Below, one piece after another: positions 25,604 through 33,403 of a DNA stretch of 64,000 bases (positions are counted from its first letter, which is position 1; every line of letters begins with the position of its first letter). The notes beneath the pieces were generated by a model. It had not been told where the DNA came from, made no database searches, and saw only the letters and a program-made list of their open reading frames with translations. The stretch lies in assembly GCF_012933445.1 (NCBI RefSeq), contig NZ_JABBNC010000045.1, positions 1 through 64,000 on the forward strand, given 5' to 3'. Both the position numbers and the translations under genes were made by a program. This DNA is from Actinoplanes sp. TBRC 11911 (lineage in GTDB: Bacteria; Actinomycetota; Actinomycetes; Mycobacteriales; Micromonosporaceae).

Positions 25604-26628
25604 CATGCTCCTCGTCGCTGTGGTGGTGTGCAGCAGCCGACCGGGCAGGCGTCCCAGACCGGGAGCGTCCCGAGCCGCCGGCGCGGCGCATCCGACGTGC
25701 GTTCCTGGACCAGCTCGCGCACCATGGCGACGAAGCGCGGGTCGGTTCCGGGGGTGGCCGCGCGGGCGTACCCCAGACCCAGCTTCTTCGCCATTTCCGC
25801 AGCCTCGTTGTCGAGGTCCCAGATGACCTCGAGGTGATCGGAGACGAAACCGATGGGGCTCACCACCACATCGGTGACGCCCTGCTCCGCCAGCGCGGAG
25901 AGGTGATCGTTCACGTCCGGTTCCAGCCACGGCACCTGCGGCGGGCCGGACCGGCTCTGCCACACCAGGTCCCAGGACAGGTCCGGTGCCGCGCCGGCGT
26001 GCACCAGCCGGGCGGTCTCCTCGAGCTGAGCGTTGTACCGCCCGCCCTCCGGGCCGGCCGTGCGGGCCATCGACACCGGGATCGAATGCGCGGTGAAGAC
26101 CAGCCGGGTGGTGGCGCGCCGCGCCGGATCCAACGTGCCCAGAGCGTCCCGTACGGCGTCGGTGTGTGGCGCGACGAAGCCGGGGTGGTCCCAGAACTGA
26201 CGCAGCTTGGAGATCATCGGGGCGCCCTTGCCGACCGCCTGGCGCGCCCGGTCGATGTCCTCCCAGTACTGCCGGCACGACGAGTAGCCGCCGTACGCGC
26301 TGGTGGCGAAGCCGAGCGCGTGCGTGATCCCGTCGTCGCGCATCTGGGCGACGGTGTCCTCGATCATCGGTTGCCAGTTGCGGTTGCCCCAATATGTCGG
26401 CAGATCGATGCCGTTGGCCGAAAAATCCGACGACACCGCGGCGAGCAGCGACCGATTCTGCTCGTTGATCGGCGACACGCCACCGAAGTGCATGTAGTGC
26501 TCGGCGACGTCGGCCAATCGGGACTCGGGGATGCCGCGACCGCGCGTCACGTTGCGCAGGAACGGCATCACGTCATCGGGCTTCTCCGGCCCACCGAACG
26601 ACATCAGGACGAACGCGTCGTAAACCAC
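25603..26628 (-). CDS. hemH: Ferrochelatase (coproporphyrin type in actinobacteria)
   Basis: This 341-residue enzyme inserts iron into a porphyrin; in Actinobacteria the substrate is coproporphyrin III in the CPD haem pathway. It opens YDAFVLMSFGGPEKPDDVMP and has the active-site His in FTAHSIPVSM. A C-terminal cysteine cluster CPVGCC (Cys328, 332, 333) plus Cys118 fits the 2Fe-2S cluster seen in the mycobacterial enzyme. The GTG at 26628 has GGGAGG upstream; the frame is open further without support. It follows inhA by 19 bases, the same order as in Mycobacterium. Confidence 0.88.
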   Translation of the reverse strand: MVYDAFVLMSFGGPEKPDDVMPFLRNVTRGRGIPESRLADVAEHYMHFGGVSPINEQNRSLLAAVSSDFSANGIDLPTYWGNRNWQPMIEDTVAQMRDDGITHALGFATSAYGGYSSCRQYWEDIDRARQAVGKGAPMISKLRQFWDHPGFVAPHTDAVRDALGTLDPARRATTRLVFTAHSIPVSMARTAGPEGGRYNAQLEETARLVHAGAAPDLSWDLVWQSRSGPPQVPWLEPDVNDHLSALAEQGVTDVVVSPIGFVSDHLEVIWDLDNEAAEMAKKLGLGYARAATPGTDPRFVAMVRELVQERTSDAPRRRLGTLPVWDACPVGCCTPPQRRGA

Positions 26629-26647
26629 CGGCCCATCCTCCCTCGCG

Positions 26648-27415
26648 TCAGGCGCCGAGCGCGTGGTAGCCCCCATCGACGTGCACGATCTCACCCGTGG
26701 TCGCCGGGAACCAGTCGGACAGCAGGGCACAGACGGCACGGGCGGCCGGCTCGGTGTCGGACAGGTCCCAGCCGAGCGGCGCCCGCTCGGACCACGCCTC
26801 CTCGAACTGCTCGAAGCCGGGGATCGACTTGGCCGCCATGGTGCGCAGCGGACCGGCCGAGACCAGGTTGCTCCGGATGCCCTGCTTACCCAGGTGCAGC
26901 GCGAGGTAACGGGAGGCGGACTCGAGGCCGGCCTTGGCGACGCCCATCCAGTCGTAGACCGGCCACGCCTTGGTCGCGTCGAAGGTCAGCCCGACGATCG
27001 AGCCGCCCGGCTGCATGAGCGGCAGGCACGCGACGGCGAGCGACTGGTACGAGTACGTGGAGACCTGCAGGGCGGTGGACACGTCGTCCCAGCCCGCGTT
27101 CAGGAACTGGCCGCCGAGCGCGCTCTGCGGGGCGAACCCGATCGAGTGGACCAGGCCGTCGACCCCGTCCATGTGCTCGCGGACCTTGTCCGGCAGGGCG
27201 GCCAGATGCTCCGCGTTGGTCACGTCGAGCTCGATCACCGGCGCCGTCTCGGGCAGCCGCTTGGCGATCCGCTCCACCAGCGAGAGCCGGCCGTAGCCGG
27301 TCAGCACCACGGAGGCGCCGTTCTCCTGGGCCACCTTCGCCACCCCGAACGCGATCGAGGAGTCGGTGATCACGCCGGTGACGAGCAGACGCTTGCCGGC
27401 CAGCAGTCCAGACAC
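26648..27415 (-). CDS. inhA: Enoyl-ACP reductase (FabI/InhA), NADH-dependent
   Basis: This 255-residue reductase performs the last step of fatty-acid elongation (FAS-II). The FabI/InhA pattern is clear: GKRLLVTGVITDSSIAFGVA at the cofactor loop, then YDWMGVAKAGLES carrying the catalytic Tyr and Lys, and SAGPLRTMAA. It is the target class of isoniazid and triclosan. The GTG at 27415 follows AAGGAG by nine bases. It sits 35 bases after fabG and is followed by hemH, reproducing mabA-inhA-hemZ. Confidence 0.92.
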   Translation of the reverse strand: MSGLLAGKRLLVTGVITDSSIAFGVAKVAQENGASVVLTGYGRLSLVERIAKRLPETAPVIELDVTNAEHLAALPDKVREHMDGVDGLVHSIGFAPQSALGGQFLNAGWDDVSTALQVSTYSYQSLAVACLPLMQPGGSIVGLTFDATKAWPVYDWMGVAKAGLESASRYLALHLGKQGIRSNLVSAGPLRTMAAKSIPGFEQFEEAWSERAPLGWDLSDTEPAARAVCALLSDWFPATTGEIVHVDGGYHALGA

Positions 27416-27450
27416 GAAATATCGCTCCTTCTATGTTTTTACGGGCTTTG

Positions 27451-28164
27451 TCAGTGGCCCATGGTCATGCCGCCGTCGACCGTGATCACGTTGCCGGACA
27501 CCATCGCGGCGGCGTCGCTGGCCAGGAAGGTGACCACCGAGGCGATCTCCTCGGGCTCGGCGAAGCGGCCCGCCGGGATCTGTTTGATGGCCTCGTCGAG
27601 CACCTTCTGCGGCGTAGCGTGCGCCATCTCGGAGTGCGTGAAGCCGGGCGACACCACGTTCGCGGTGATGTTCCGGCTGCCCAGCTCGCGGGTGATGCTG
27701 CGGGCCATGCCGACCAGACCCGCCTTGGCCGCCGTGTAGTTCACCTGACCGGCGTTACCGGCCAGCCCGCTCGCCGACGCGATGAAGATGATCCGGCCCC
27801 ACCGGGCGCGCAGCATCTTGCTGCTGGCCCGCCGGGCCACCCGGAACGCGCCCTTGAGGTTGGTGTTGTGCACCTCGTCCCACTGCTCGTCGCTCATGCG
27901 CAGCAGCAGCGTGTCGCGGTTGATCCCGGCGTTGGCGACGACGACCTCGACCGGTCCGAGCTTCTCCTCCACCTCGGTGAAGGCGGCATCGACGGAGGCG
28001 GTGTCGGTGACATCGCCCTTGACGCCGAGGACGCCCTCGATGCCCTCCGGCGCCGTTCCGCCCCGGTGCAGGACCGCGACCCGATCCCCCTGCTTCGCGA
28101 AGGCCTGCGCGATGCCATAACCGATGCCACGGTTGCCGCCAGTCACCAATACCGTGCGAGCCAC
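27451..28164 (-). CDS. fabG: 3-oxoacyl-ACP reductase (FabG/MabA)
   Basis: This 237-residue short-chain reductase reduces 3-oxoacyl-ACP with NADPH. The cofactor motif is VTGGNRGIGYGIAQ; the catalytic triad is Ser in IASASG and Tyr/Lys in VNYTAAKAGL; the end is VDGGMTMGH. The GTG at 28164 follows GAGGGAG by eight bases. It opens the fabG-inhA-hemH-HAD operon and is divergent from a two-component system. Two overlapping inverted repeats lie in its upstream region. Confidence 0.92.
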   Translation of the reverse strand: MARTVLVTGGNRGIGYGIAQAFAKQGDRVAVLHRGGTAPEGIEGVLGVKGDVTDTASVDAAFTEVEEKLGPVEVVVANAGINRDTLLLRMSDEQWDEVHNTNLKGAFRVARRASSKMLRARWGRIIFIASASGLAGNAGQVNYTAAKAGLVGMARSITRELGSRNITANVVSPGFTHSEMAHATPQKVLDEAIKQIPAGRFAEPEEIASVVTFLASDAAAMVSGNVITVDGGMTMGH

Positions 28165-28181
28165 GACCAACACTCCCTCAT

Positions 28182-28210
28182 ACCCAGGTAGTGGGTGCGG
28201 GATAGCACCC
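28182..28210. promoter_or_regulatory. Overlapping inverted repeats in fabG/sensor-kinase spacer
   Basis: ACCCA-GGTAG-TGGGT spans 28182-28196 and GGGTGC-N6-GCACCC spans 28193-28210, so the two dyads share TGGGT. The site is 18 bases upstream of the fabG GTG and is a candidate operator for the fatty-acid operon. The regulator is unknown. Confidence 0.35.
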
Positions 28211-28252
28211 CGGGGGCACGACATCGCCGGATGCGCGCCGTAACCTGCCCGC

Positions 28253-29455
28253 GTGGAGACTATCCGGCCCTCGACCAGGCACCGAGCCATGGGGCCTCTC
28301 CGCGAGCTTCTCTGGAGTGGCGAGGTGCCGCGGCCCCCGTTGCGTCGGCGTGCCGCCGCGTACGCCGTGCCGTTAGGTCTACTCGCACTGATCGGGTTGG
28401 GCTTCGCCGCCGCGGAGTACCTGAGCGACACCCGCGTGCTGCCCCAGATCGTGATTGTGATCATGGCGATCGGATCGGTGCTCCAGGCCGCGGTCGCCTA
28501 CCGATATCCGACGTGGGGCTGGCGCGTCGGTTTCGTGATGCTGTTCGTCGGCGCCATCAACGCGACGCCCCGCGAGGTGTGGCCCTGGAACCCCGTCCAG
28601 ATTCCCCTGTTCCTGCTCGTGATGTTCCGGCTGGCCGGCACACGAGGCACCGCCGTGACCGTCTGGGCGACCGTGCTGAGCCTCGTCCCGGCCATTGTCT
28701 ACCCGCCGGGGGTCAACAAGTGGGGGCCGGCCGTCCTGCTGGTGGCGGTCGCGGCGATCGGCGACATCGTGTACCGGCGACGGCGTACCCGGCAACTGAT
28801 CGCCGAGAAGGAGGAGCTCACCGAGCTCGAGCGGGCCAAACGCGCCGTGCTCGAGGAGCGGACCCGGATCGCCCGCGAGATGCACGACGTCGTGGCCCAC
28901 CACATGTCGATGATCGCGGTACGCGCCGAGACCGCGCCCTTCCGGCTCACCGGCCTGGCCGAGCCCGCACAGCAGGAACTGGCCGCGATCGCGACGGCGG
29001 CCCGCGAGGCCCTCTCCGAGATGCGCCGCCTGCTGGGCGTGCTGCGGGCCGAGGAGGAGACCGTCCGAACAGCACCGCAACCGGGCCTGGCCGACCTGGC
29101 GGAGCTGGTCGAGACGGCCCGGAGTGCGGGCGTCCCGGTCACGCTGGCCCTGCCCGAGGTCTCGATTCCGGAGACGGCGGGTCTGGCGGCGTATCGGATC
29201 GTTCAGGAAGCGCTCGCCAACGCCGCCCGGCACGCTCCGGGCCAGCCCGTCTCCGTCGACGTGCGGGTCCGGCCGGACGCGCTGGAGATCGCGGTCCGGA
29301 ACCGCCTCGTGGCGCGTGTCGCCGCCGGAACCACCGGCCACGGACTGGTCGGGATGCGCGAGCGTGCGACGCTCCTCGGTGGATCACTTACCGCCACGTC
29401 CGACGAATCCGATTTCGTGGTACTGGCCCGGCTGCCCCTGGAGAGCGCTTCATGA
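28253..29455 (+). CDS. Sensor histidine kinase, NarL-type (HisKA_3)
   Basis: This 400-residue kinase has about five membrane segments in the first 170 residues and no extracellular sensor domain of note. A HisKA_3 dimerisation/phosphoacceptor helix follows (RTRIAREMHDVVAHHMSMIAV, His in EMHDVV) and an HATPase domain (YRIVQEALANAARHAPG; GHGLVGMRERA). It autophosphorylates and signals to the response regulator it overlaps (ATGA). The GTG at 28253 is used; an ATG at 28289 is possible. The signal is unknown. Confidence 0.88.
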   Translation: METIRPSTRHRAMGPLRELLWSGEVPRPPLRRRAAAYAVPLGLLALIGLGFAAAEYLSDTRVLPQIVIVIMAIGSVLQAAVAYRYPTWGWRVGFVMLFVGAINATPREVWPWNPVQIPLFLLVMFRLAGTRGTAVTVWATVLSLVPAIVYPPGVNKWGPAVLLVAVAAIGDIVYRRRRTRQLIAEKEELTELERAKRAVLEERTRIAREMHDVVAHHMSMIAVRAETAPFRLTGLAEPAQQELAAIATAAREALSEMRRLLGVLRAEEETVRTAPQPGLADLAELVETARSAGVPVTLALPEVSIPETAGLAAYRIVQEALANAARHAPGQPVSVDVRVRPDALEIAVRNRLVARVAAGTTGHGLVGMRERATLLGGSLTATSDESDFVVLARLPLESAS

Positions 29456-30096
29456 TTCGGGTGTTCATCGCGGACGATCAGGCGATGGTCCGCGAGGGCT
29501 TCGGCGCGCTGCTCGGCGCCCAGCCGGACATCGTCGTGGTGGGTGACGCCGCGGACGGCGCGGCCGCGGTCACCCGATGCCGGGACCTCGCCCCGGACGT
29601 CGTGCTGATGGACATCCGGATGCCGGAGATGGACGGCCTCGAGGCGACCCGGCGGCTGGCCGGCGGCCCCCGGATCCTCATCTTGACCACCTTCGACCTG
29701 GACGACTACGTCTACGAGGCGCTGCGTGCCGGGGCCAGCGGCTTCCTGCTCAAGGACGCTCCGGCCGCCGATCTGATCAACGCGGTGCGGGTGGTGGCGG
29801 CCGGCGAGGCCCTGCTCGCGCCGTCGGTGACCCGCAAGCTGATCGCCGAGTTCGCCGCCCGGCCGCACCGCGACCGGCCACGGCCGGCCGCGCTGAACGC
29901 GCTCACCCCGCGCGAGACCGACGTGCTGCGGCTGATCGCACGCGGACGGTCCAATCAGGAGATCGCCGAGGAGCTGGTGGTCGCCGAGCAGACCGTGAAG
30001 ACCCACATCGGACGGATCCTGGCCAAGTTAGGGCTACGGGACCGGGCGCAGGCGGTGGTTTTCGCGTACGAGACGGGGCTCGTCATACCGGGGTAG
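29452..30096 (+). CDS. NarL/LuxR-type response regulator
   Basis: This 214-residue regulator has a receiver domain with phosphoacceptor Asp in VVLMDIRMPEMDG and a C-terminal LuxR helix-turn-helix (LTPRETDVLRLIARGRSNQE then ELVVAEQTVKTHIGRIL). It is activated by the kinase just upstream, with a 4-base ATGA overlap, so the two are made together. Its target genes are not visible here; the neighbouring secreted hydrolase is one candidate. Confidence 0.9.
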   Translation: MIRVFIADDQAMVREGFGALLGAQPDIVVVGDAADGAAAVTRCRDLAPDVVLMDIRMPEMDGLEATRRLAGGPRILILTTFDLDDYVYEALRAGASGFLLKDAPAADLINAVRVVAAGEALLAPSVTRKLIAEFAARPHRDRPRPAALNALTPRETDVLRLIARGRSNQEIAEELVVAEQTVKTHIGRILAKLGLRDRAQAVVFAYETGLVIPG

Positions 30097-30159
30097 CACG
30101 GGCAAGACCGGTCCGTGGGGTGACGATCCGGGTGCCGTCGCGATCGGACGCTGCGCCCC

Positions 30160-31059
30160 ATGCGAAACCTGCCGATCACCGCCGTCGCCCTGCTCACCGT
30201 CTTCCTGCTGCTTCCGCTCCCGTCGCACGCATCGCCGGCGAAGCACCTGCCGGCGATCTCCGAGGCGTACCGGGAAAGCGCCGTTCGCATGCTCGCGACC
30301 GGATGTCCGTACGCCACCTGGGCCGCCCAGGGCCGGCATTTCCTCGAGTTCGACCCGGCCGGCGACGGGCAGGCCGTCGAGGTGCTGGGCGACCTGACCC
30401 GGGCTCACCGGGTGGCGATCCTGGTGCCGGGCGTGGACACCACACTGGCCGACTTCGACCGCGGGCTGGGCGGCGTGCCCCGCCGCGCGCCGGGTGTGCA
30501 GGCCCGCGCCCTCTACCAGCAGCTCGCCAAGCGCAGCACGGACACCGCCGTGATCGCGTGGCTGGGCTACGACCCGCCGAACGGCATCGGCTGGGACGCG
30601 GCGACCGAGGGTCGCGCGCGGACCGGCGCCCGGGCGCTCACGACCTTCGTGCGCGACCTGCTCGCGCAGCGGCCGGACGTGGACGTCACGCTGATCGGCC
30701 ACAGCTACGGCTCGATGGTGGTCGGCCTCGCCGCCAAGCGGTTGCCCGAGGTGTCCGACGTGATCGCGCTGGGCTCGCCCGGGATGGGCGTGGGCAAGGC
30801 CGCGGACCTCGGCGGCGCCCGGGTCTGGACCGCGCTCGCGCCGCACGACTGGATCCGGCGCATCCCGCAGGTGCGGCTCTTCGGGATCGGGCTGGGCAAG
30901 CGCCCGTCGTCGGCCGGATTCGGCGCGACCGCCCTGCCCACCGGGGGTGTCGCGGGCCACGACTACTACCTCGTGCCGGGCAGCGCGACGCTGCGATCAG
31001 TGACCGACATCGTCCTCTCGGGTGGTCTCGGGCACGACGCGCCGGGCGACGTTTCTTAA
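30160..31059 (+). CDS. Secreted alpha/beta hydrolase (DUF1023-like)
   Basis: This 299-residue protein has a signal peptide (MRNLPITAVALLTVFLLLPLPSHAS) and a lipase-type nucleophile elbow GHSYGSM, followed by VIALGSPGMGV. Family members are esterase- or lipase-like enzymes outside the membrane; substrate unknown. It lies 63 bases after the response regulator. Its stop codon is inside the palindrome CTTAAGTC-C-GACTTAAG, so the downstream element and this gene share a boundary. Confidence 0.8.
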   Translation: MRNLPITAVALLTVFLLLPLPSHASPAKHLPAISEAYRESAVRMLATGCPYATWAAQGRHFLEFDPAGDGQAVEVLGDLTRAHRVAILVPGVDTTLADFDRGLGGVPRRAPGVQARALYQQLAKRSTDTAVIAWLGYDPPNGIGWDAATEGRARTGARALTTFVRDLLAQRPDVDVTLIGHSYGSMVVGLAAKRLPEVSDVIALGSPGMGVGKAADLGGARVWTALAPHDWIRRIPQVRLFGIGLGKRPSSAGFGATALPTGGVAGHDYYLVPGSATLRSVTDIVLSGGLGHDAPGDVS

Positions 31060-31071
31060 GTCCGACTTAAG
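31055..31071. promoter_or_regulatory. Perfect 17-bp palindrome CTTAAGTC-C-GACTTAAG
   Basis: The arms CTTAAGTC (31055-31062) and GACTTAAG (31064-31071) are exact complements around a single C. It is AT-rich in a GC-rich region, overlaps the hydrolase stop codon, and precedes the leader unit at 31114-31335. A dimeric regulator binding site is a reasonable guess; the family is unknown. Confidence 0.5.
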
Positions 31072-31113
31072 GAGTACGATTCCCGTCGGTCCTGACACCG
31101 GCACGACAACATC

Positions 31114-31149
31114 AGGGAGGTGATCGCTGTGCGAGATAGCGATCCTCCT
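31114..31149 (+). ncRNA. Hairpin enclosing the leader-ORF ribosome site
   Basis: GATCGCT (31122-31128) pairs perfectly with AGCGATC (31138-31144) around a 9-base loop that begins with GTG at 31129. Beyond a two-base bulge, GGGAG of the Shine-Dalgarno stretch AGGGAGG (31114-31120) can pair with CTCCT (31145-31149). The fold would hide the ribosome site and place the start codon in the loop, like an RNA switch or thermometer. Confidence 0.4.
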
Positions 31150-31182
31150 AGTCGTGGCCGGGCCGCCTTTCAGCGCGTCTGA
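31129..31182 (+). CDS. Putative 17-residue leader peptide
   Basis: The frame GTG...TGA encodes 17 residues (MRDSDPPSRGRAAFQRV) and is preceded by a very good ribosome site (AGGGAGG, eight bases before the start). It sits within the 5' part of a likely short transcript, ahead of a 29-residue membrane peptide. The Pro-Pro and Arg content could pause ribosomes, as in peptide-leader attenuators. The RNA hairpin covering its ribosome site is described separately. No homologue is recalled, so this stays a prediction. Confidence 0.35.
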   Translation: MRDSDPPSRGRAAFQRV

Positions 31183-31335
31183 CCGCTGACTGTCACCCGC
31201 CTCGTTTCCACCGGTCTGCCCGTTATGTGACGGCACGTGCCGGGTTTGTCGTGTGCACCGCGACGCCGGAAGCGAGGTGCCGGCCGCGACATCATGTGTG
31301 CGCTTTCCTCGTCCGACTCGAGCGGAAGTAGCTCA

Positions 31336-31425
31336 ATGATGAAGAACTTCGTCGCGCCCATCAGCTTCACGATCGCCGCCGCCTGGGTGGTGATTCTGTT
31401 TGTCGTCATCCACAGCAACGCCTGA
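31336..31425 (+). CDS. 29-residue single-pass membrane peptide
   Basis: This short frame encodes MMKNFVAPIS followed by a membrane helix (FTIAAAWVVILFVVIH) and ends SNA. GGAAG lies upstream at suitable distance, and a strong terminator begins seven bases after the stop. A longer version could begin at 31294. Its composition is that of a true membrane miniprotein rather than random GC-rich sequence, and base composition drops locally. Function unknown. Confidence 0.5.
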   Translation: MMKNFVAPISFTIAAAWVVILFVVIHSNA

Positions 31426-31431
31426 GTTGTT

Positions 31432-31484
31432 CTGGGGTCTGTCCCGCCTTTCACGGCGTCCGTGAGCGGCCGGACAGACCCCAG
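31432..31484. terminator. Strong bidirectional terminator, 13-bp perfect stem
   Basis: CTGGGGTCTGTCC (31432-31444) pairs exactly with GGACAGACCCCAG (31472-31484). The 27-base loop holds its own CACGG/CCGTG stem. It lies between the membrane peptide (plus) and the VWA gene (minus, stop at 31488) and would serve both. Confidence 0.75.
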
Positions 31485-31487
31485 GAA

Positions 31488-32438
31488 TCACGGCAACCGA
31501 CTGGTCCAGATCATCGATGCCCCGGCTGCTGCCAGGCCGAGGAGCAGGGCGAAACCGGCGTACCACTGGGTGACCTCGCGGGGTTCCACCCGGTGGCCGA
31601 TCGAGCTGCCCATGTCCTGGTAGACCTTCTTCAGCTCGCCCACCGTGGCGGCCTCGTAGAAGAAGCCCTTCGTCTGGTCGGCTAGCTGCTGCAACGACAA
31701 CCGGTCGACCGGCACCCGCTGCAACTGGCCGCGGATGTCGACCACGCCGCTGTCGGTGCCGAACGCGATCGTCGACACCGGCACGTTGGCCTGCGCCGCC
31801 GCGGTCGCCGCGTCCTCGATCGAGCGGCCCGACGTGCGGTAACCGTCGGAGAGCAGCACGATCCGGGCGGGCGGGGCGCCGTCCGCGCCGTCGGCCGGCA
31901 CCGAGCGGATCGCGTCCAGCGAGGTGAACACCGCCTCACCGGTCGCGGTCGCCTCGGCCAGCGTCAGGCCGTCGATCCCGGCCATCACCTCGGAGCGGTC
32001 CTTGGTCGGCGACACCAGCACGTTCGCCGACTTCGCGAACGACACCAGGCCCAGGTTGTACGACGGGGGCAGCTCGTTGACGAACTGCTTCGCCGCCTCC
32101 TGCGCCGCCTCGATGCGGTTGGGGGCCACGTCGTCGGCCTCCATGGAGAGCGACACGTCGATGGCCAGCATCACCGTGGCCCGCTCCAGCGGCTCCTCCT
32201 TGTCGACCGAGGGCCGGGCCAGCGCGGCCGCCAGGATGAGCAGGCTGAGCAGGAACGCCGCGGCCGAGACGTGCCGGCGCCAGCCGAGCCCGCGCGGCGC
32301 CAGCGTGCGCAGCAGGTCGACATTGGTGAAGCGCATCGCGTACTGGCGGCGGCGGAACTGACGCCACACGTAGACCCCGGCGACCGCCAGCACGGGCAGC
32401 ATCGCCAGCAGCCAGCCGGGTTCCAGAAAACGGATCAT
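31488..32438 (-). CDS. VWA-domain membrane protein (BatA-like)
   Basis: This 316-residue protein has two N-terminal membrane helices (WLLAMLPVLAVAGVYVW; VSAAAFLLSLLILAAAL), a von Willebrand A domain with the MIDAS motif DVSLS, and a C-terminal membrane helix (YAGFALLLGLAAAGASMIW). It is the third member of a MoxR-DUF58-VWA set that in other bacteria assembles or activates protein complexes. The ATG at 32438 overlaps the DUF58 stop (ATGA). The client protein is not identifiable here. Confidence 0.88.
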   Translation of the reverse strand: MIRFLEPGWLLAMLPVLAVAGVYVWRQFRRRQYAMRFTNVDLLRTLAPRGLGWRRHVSAAAFLLSLLILAAALARPSVDKEEPLERATVMLAIDVSLSMEADDVAPNRIEAAQEAAKQFVNELPPSYNLGLVSFAKSANVLVSPTKDRSEVMAGIDGLTLAEATATGEAVFTSLDAIRSVPADGADGAPPARIVLLSDGYRTSGRSIEDAATAAAQANVPVSTIAFGTDSGVVDIRGQLQRVPVDRLSLQQLADQTKGFFYEAATVGELKKVYQDMGSSIGHRVEPREVTQWYAGFALLLGLAAAGASMIWTSRLP

Positions 32439-33403
32439 CGAGTGGTCCCCCGGGTGCGTGCGTGTCGCTGGGCGGCCACGAAACGGACCATGTCCAGCAG
32501 CCAGTCGGTGTCGGTACGCAGGCGCAGGTGAGCGGCACCAGCCGCGCGCAGGGCCTGGGCGATCGCGCCACGCTGCGCGGCCGCGGCCTCGGCGTAGCGG
32601 TGACGCAGCTTGGGGTCGGCGGTCTGCACCTCGTGCAGCGCGCCGGTCTCCGGATCGGCGAGCGTGAGCACGCCGACGTCGGGCAGTTCCAGCTCGCGCG
32701 GATCGACCACCTCGATGGCGAGGACGTCGTGCCGCACGCCGAGCTTGCGCACCGGCCGCGACCACTGCTCGACCGGCGCCAGGAAGTCGGAGATCACCAC
32801 GGCCATCCCCCGGCGTCGCGGCGGCCGGTTCAGCATGTCGATCAGCGCGCCCAGGTCGGCGCGGCCGGGCCGGACCTCGGTGCGGGCGATCGCGCGGAGC
32901 AGCCCTTGCGCTTCCTTACGGCCGGGCCGGGCGGGCATCCGGCGCACGGCCGGGTGGTCCGCTTCCGCTTTCCGCCGTTTTCCCGGTACGCCGCTGCCGG
33001 TGCCGACAACCGCACCGATCCGGTTGCCGCCGCGCACGGTCAGGTGGGCGATCGCGGTCGCGGCCGCTATCACCAGGTCGCTCTTGAGCCAGCGGGACGT
33101 GCCGAACTCGAGACTCGCGGACAGGTCGATCGCCATCCACGTCTCGAGCTCGCGGTCGGCGACGGTCTGGCGCACGTGCGGAAGGGTGGTCCGGGCGGTG
33201 ACCGGCCAGTCCATCCGGCGCACGTCGTCGCCCGGCCGGTACTCCCGGGACTCGCCCGCCTCGGTGCCCGGCCCGGGCAGTAAACCCACGTAGTCGCCCT
33301 GCAGCAGACCGTCCAGCTTGCGGGTCACGAGCAGCTGCAGCCGGGACAGCACCGCCTCGGCGCGGGCCTCGCCGGTGTCGGTCACTGGTGCGGCGCCGGC
33401 CAT
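32435..33403 (-). CDS. DUF58 domain protein
   Basis: This 322-residue soluble protein has the DUF58 signature (GESREYRPGDDVRRMDWPVTA, then WMAIDLSASLEFGT) and a VWA-like continuation (GMAVVISDFLAPVEQW). DUF58 proteins act with MoxR ATPases and VWA membrane proteins. Its start overlaps the MoxR gene end by 22 bases, and its stop is coupled to the VWA gene by ATGA, so the three products are made together. Confidence 0.88.
   Translation of the reverse strand: MAGAAPVTDTGEARAEAVLSRLQLLVTRKLDGLLQGDYVGLLPGPGTEAGESREYRPGDDVRRMDWPVTARTTLPHVRQTVADRELETWMAIDLSASLEFGTSRWLKSDLVIAAATAIAHLTVRGGNRIGAVVGTGSGVPGKRRKAEADHPAVRRMPARPGRKEAQGLLRAIARTEVRPGRADLGALIDMLNRPPRRRGMAVVISDFLAPVEQWSRPVRKLGVRHDVLAIEVVDPRELELPDVGVLTLADPETGALHEVQTADPKLRHRYAEAAAAQRGAIAQALRAAGAAHLRLRTDTDWLLDMVRFVAAQRHARTRGTTR

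Noticed and set aside
3898..27440. Recurring word TTTTTACGG(G/C) at about 3901, 5244, 6536 and 27434
   Set aside because: The first copy is inside the RpiR coding region, and the flanks do not match between copies; most likely coincidence.
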